Assembly: GCF_000701405.1 (NCBI RefSeq)
Contig: NZ_JNIV01000020.1
Coordinates: 1 to 53,511, forward strand
Direction: 5' to 3'
Length of the DNA stretch: 53,511 nucleotides
Source: Deinococcus marmoris DSM 12784
GTDB taxonomy: Bacteria > Deinococcota > Deinococci > Deinococcales > Deinococcaceae
This document shows, piece by piece, positions 52,901-53,511 of this stretch (within the stretch, counting starts at the first letter, position 1; each line of letters opens with the position of its first letter). A program made the translations under genes and the position numbers. The notes below the pieces were generated by a model. The model was given only the letters and a program-made list of their open reading frames with translations. It was not told the DNA's origin and did no database searches.

Positions 52901-53200
52901 ATGGAAAGCAGCTACTTACAAACAGTTAAGCAACGCTTTTCTGCTGTGGCCGAGAGAGCCGATCAACTCCGATTGAACTGTCCCTATCGTTTCTACAAAA
53001 TGAGTCCAGAAGCTGTGGAGTCCTGGCTTGATAAACACTTCGTACCAACCGAACTGGGATGGACAGAAGAAAAAATTTTAGAGCTGGAAGGAGTATTATC
53101 CAGAATCATTCCCAACGATTACCGAATCTTCCTGAGTTTTCTAGGAAATCTCCATCATCAGCTCTTCGGCTACGACTATGACTTCAGTACCGGACAACTT
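52901..53200 (+). pseudogene. SMI1/KNR4 (SUKH)-like gene truncated by an insertion sequence
   Basis: About 100 codons are intact from ATG at 52901 (TTG at 52880, overlapping preA, is an alternative). The stretch LEGVLSRIIPNDYRIFLSFLGNLHHQLFGYDYDF has the IPxDYxxFLxxxGN pattern of SUKH proteins. The frame then runs into the transposase element near 53190-53205 and only stops at 53323, so its natural C-terminus is lost. Base composition is more AT-rich than that of its neighbours, which suggests transfer. SUKH proteins often act as immunity proteins against contact-dependent or polymorphic toxins. No toxin gene is visible in the window. Confidence 0.6.
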
Positions 53201-53204
53201 GCGT

Positions 53205-53511
53205 TTAAGTGGCGCTGGGTGCGGAGAAAGGTTGATTTAAGAGGCCGAAGTATATTTCGGCCTGTGGGTGATCCCATCTCAGCGCTCTCGCCAGATATTG
53301 CCAGCCATACTGGACCACGCTGACTGCGCGACGACCATGCGCTTTGACTGGAATTGGTTTGGACGCATTCATCCAGACGCCCACCCGCAGACAGCACACC
53401 CAGGCCAGCGTGACCAGTCCAAACAACCGCTCTAATCGGTCAGCGTGGGTCACCGCTGACCGTTCCAGGTCAAAGCCACGCGACTTCATGCTGCTGAACG
53501 TACACTCGATG
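53205..53511 (-). mobile_element. IS4-family transposase, C-terminal fragment (cut by window edge)
   Basis: About 101 codons of the 3' end of a transposase run in from the right edge. The fragment begins IECTFSSMKSRGFDLE: the Glu and the Lys seven residues later match the E-(6)-K part of the IS4 YREMT signature, so the catalytic Glu is included. LERLFGLVTLAWVCCLRVG is typical of Deinococcus IS4 proteins. The stop codon is at 53205. The inner end of the element interrupts the SUKH-like gene. Confidence 0.85.

Overview
The window looks like part of a secondary replicon (second chromosome or megaplasmid) of a Deinococcus species. This is an inference. The DNA is GC-rich, the transposase fragments resemble IS4-type elements I know from Deinococcus, several genes have a -10 box (TANNNT) 5-8 bases upstream of the start codon (the leaderless layout common in Deinococcus), and a parA-parB pair is present without dnaA or gid genes. 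Both ends of the window stop inside transposase genes, as expected of a contig broken at repeats.

Layout. (1) 1-330: 5' fragment of a transposase with a hairpin over its ribosome binding site. (2) 329-6668: an MFS exporter diverging from an apparent operon of type III polyketide synthase, SAM methyltransferase, FAD monooxygenase and family-1 glycosyltransferase. A CrtO-like acyltransferase candidate overlaps the last gene tail to tail. (3) 6672-10463: FtsX/MacB permease, GH15 glucanohydrolase and a HAD-like protein whose catalytic motifs have decayed. (4) 10535-19653: a 4-hydroxyphenylacetate/homoprotocatechuate meta-cleavage operon (hpaG, hpaE, hpaB, dioxygenase, hpaH, hpaI) with a sulfite-oxidase-like gene inside it, opposed by a PucR/CdaR-type regulator. 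(5) 19679-21457: parB-parA. The same perfect 24-bp palindrome lies just upstream of parA and again at 10509-10532, probably as parS centromeres. (6) 21467-24087: fused 3-oxoacid CoA-transferase and a PcaF-like thiolase. (7) 24536-33567: polyol uptake and oxidation (two dehydrogenases, a P-loop kinase, two permeases, binding protein) with a LacI regulator and a ROK kinase on the other strand. (8) 33577-36455: kynureninase and tryptophan 2,3-dioxygenase behind a putative 35-codon leader peptide with tandem Trp codons, then a DUF302 protein and a strong bidirectional terminator. (9) 36473-49801: xylose regulon (xylB, xylA, ABC transporter), LacI regulator, Gfo/Idh oxidoreductase, TIM-barrel isomerase and a second sugar ABC transporter. 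Three near-identical LacI-type operators tie these together. (10) 50003-53511: dihydropyrimidine dehydrogenase preT-preA, a SUKH-like gene cut by an insertion sequence, and the 3' part of an IS4 transposase.

Overall this is a catabolic island (aromatics, tryptophan, pyrimidines, pentoses, polyols) with its own partition system and a lipid/pigment-like biosynthetic cluster. The aromatic genes make pyruvate plus succinic semialdehyde, or succinyl-CoA plus acetyl-CoA. The sugar genes feed fructose and xylulose 5-phosphate into central metabolism. Many neighbouring genes overlap by 4-11 bases, which indicates tight translational coupling.
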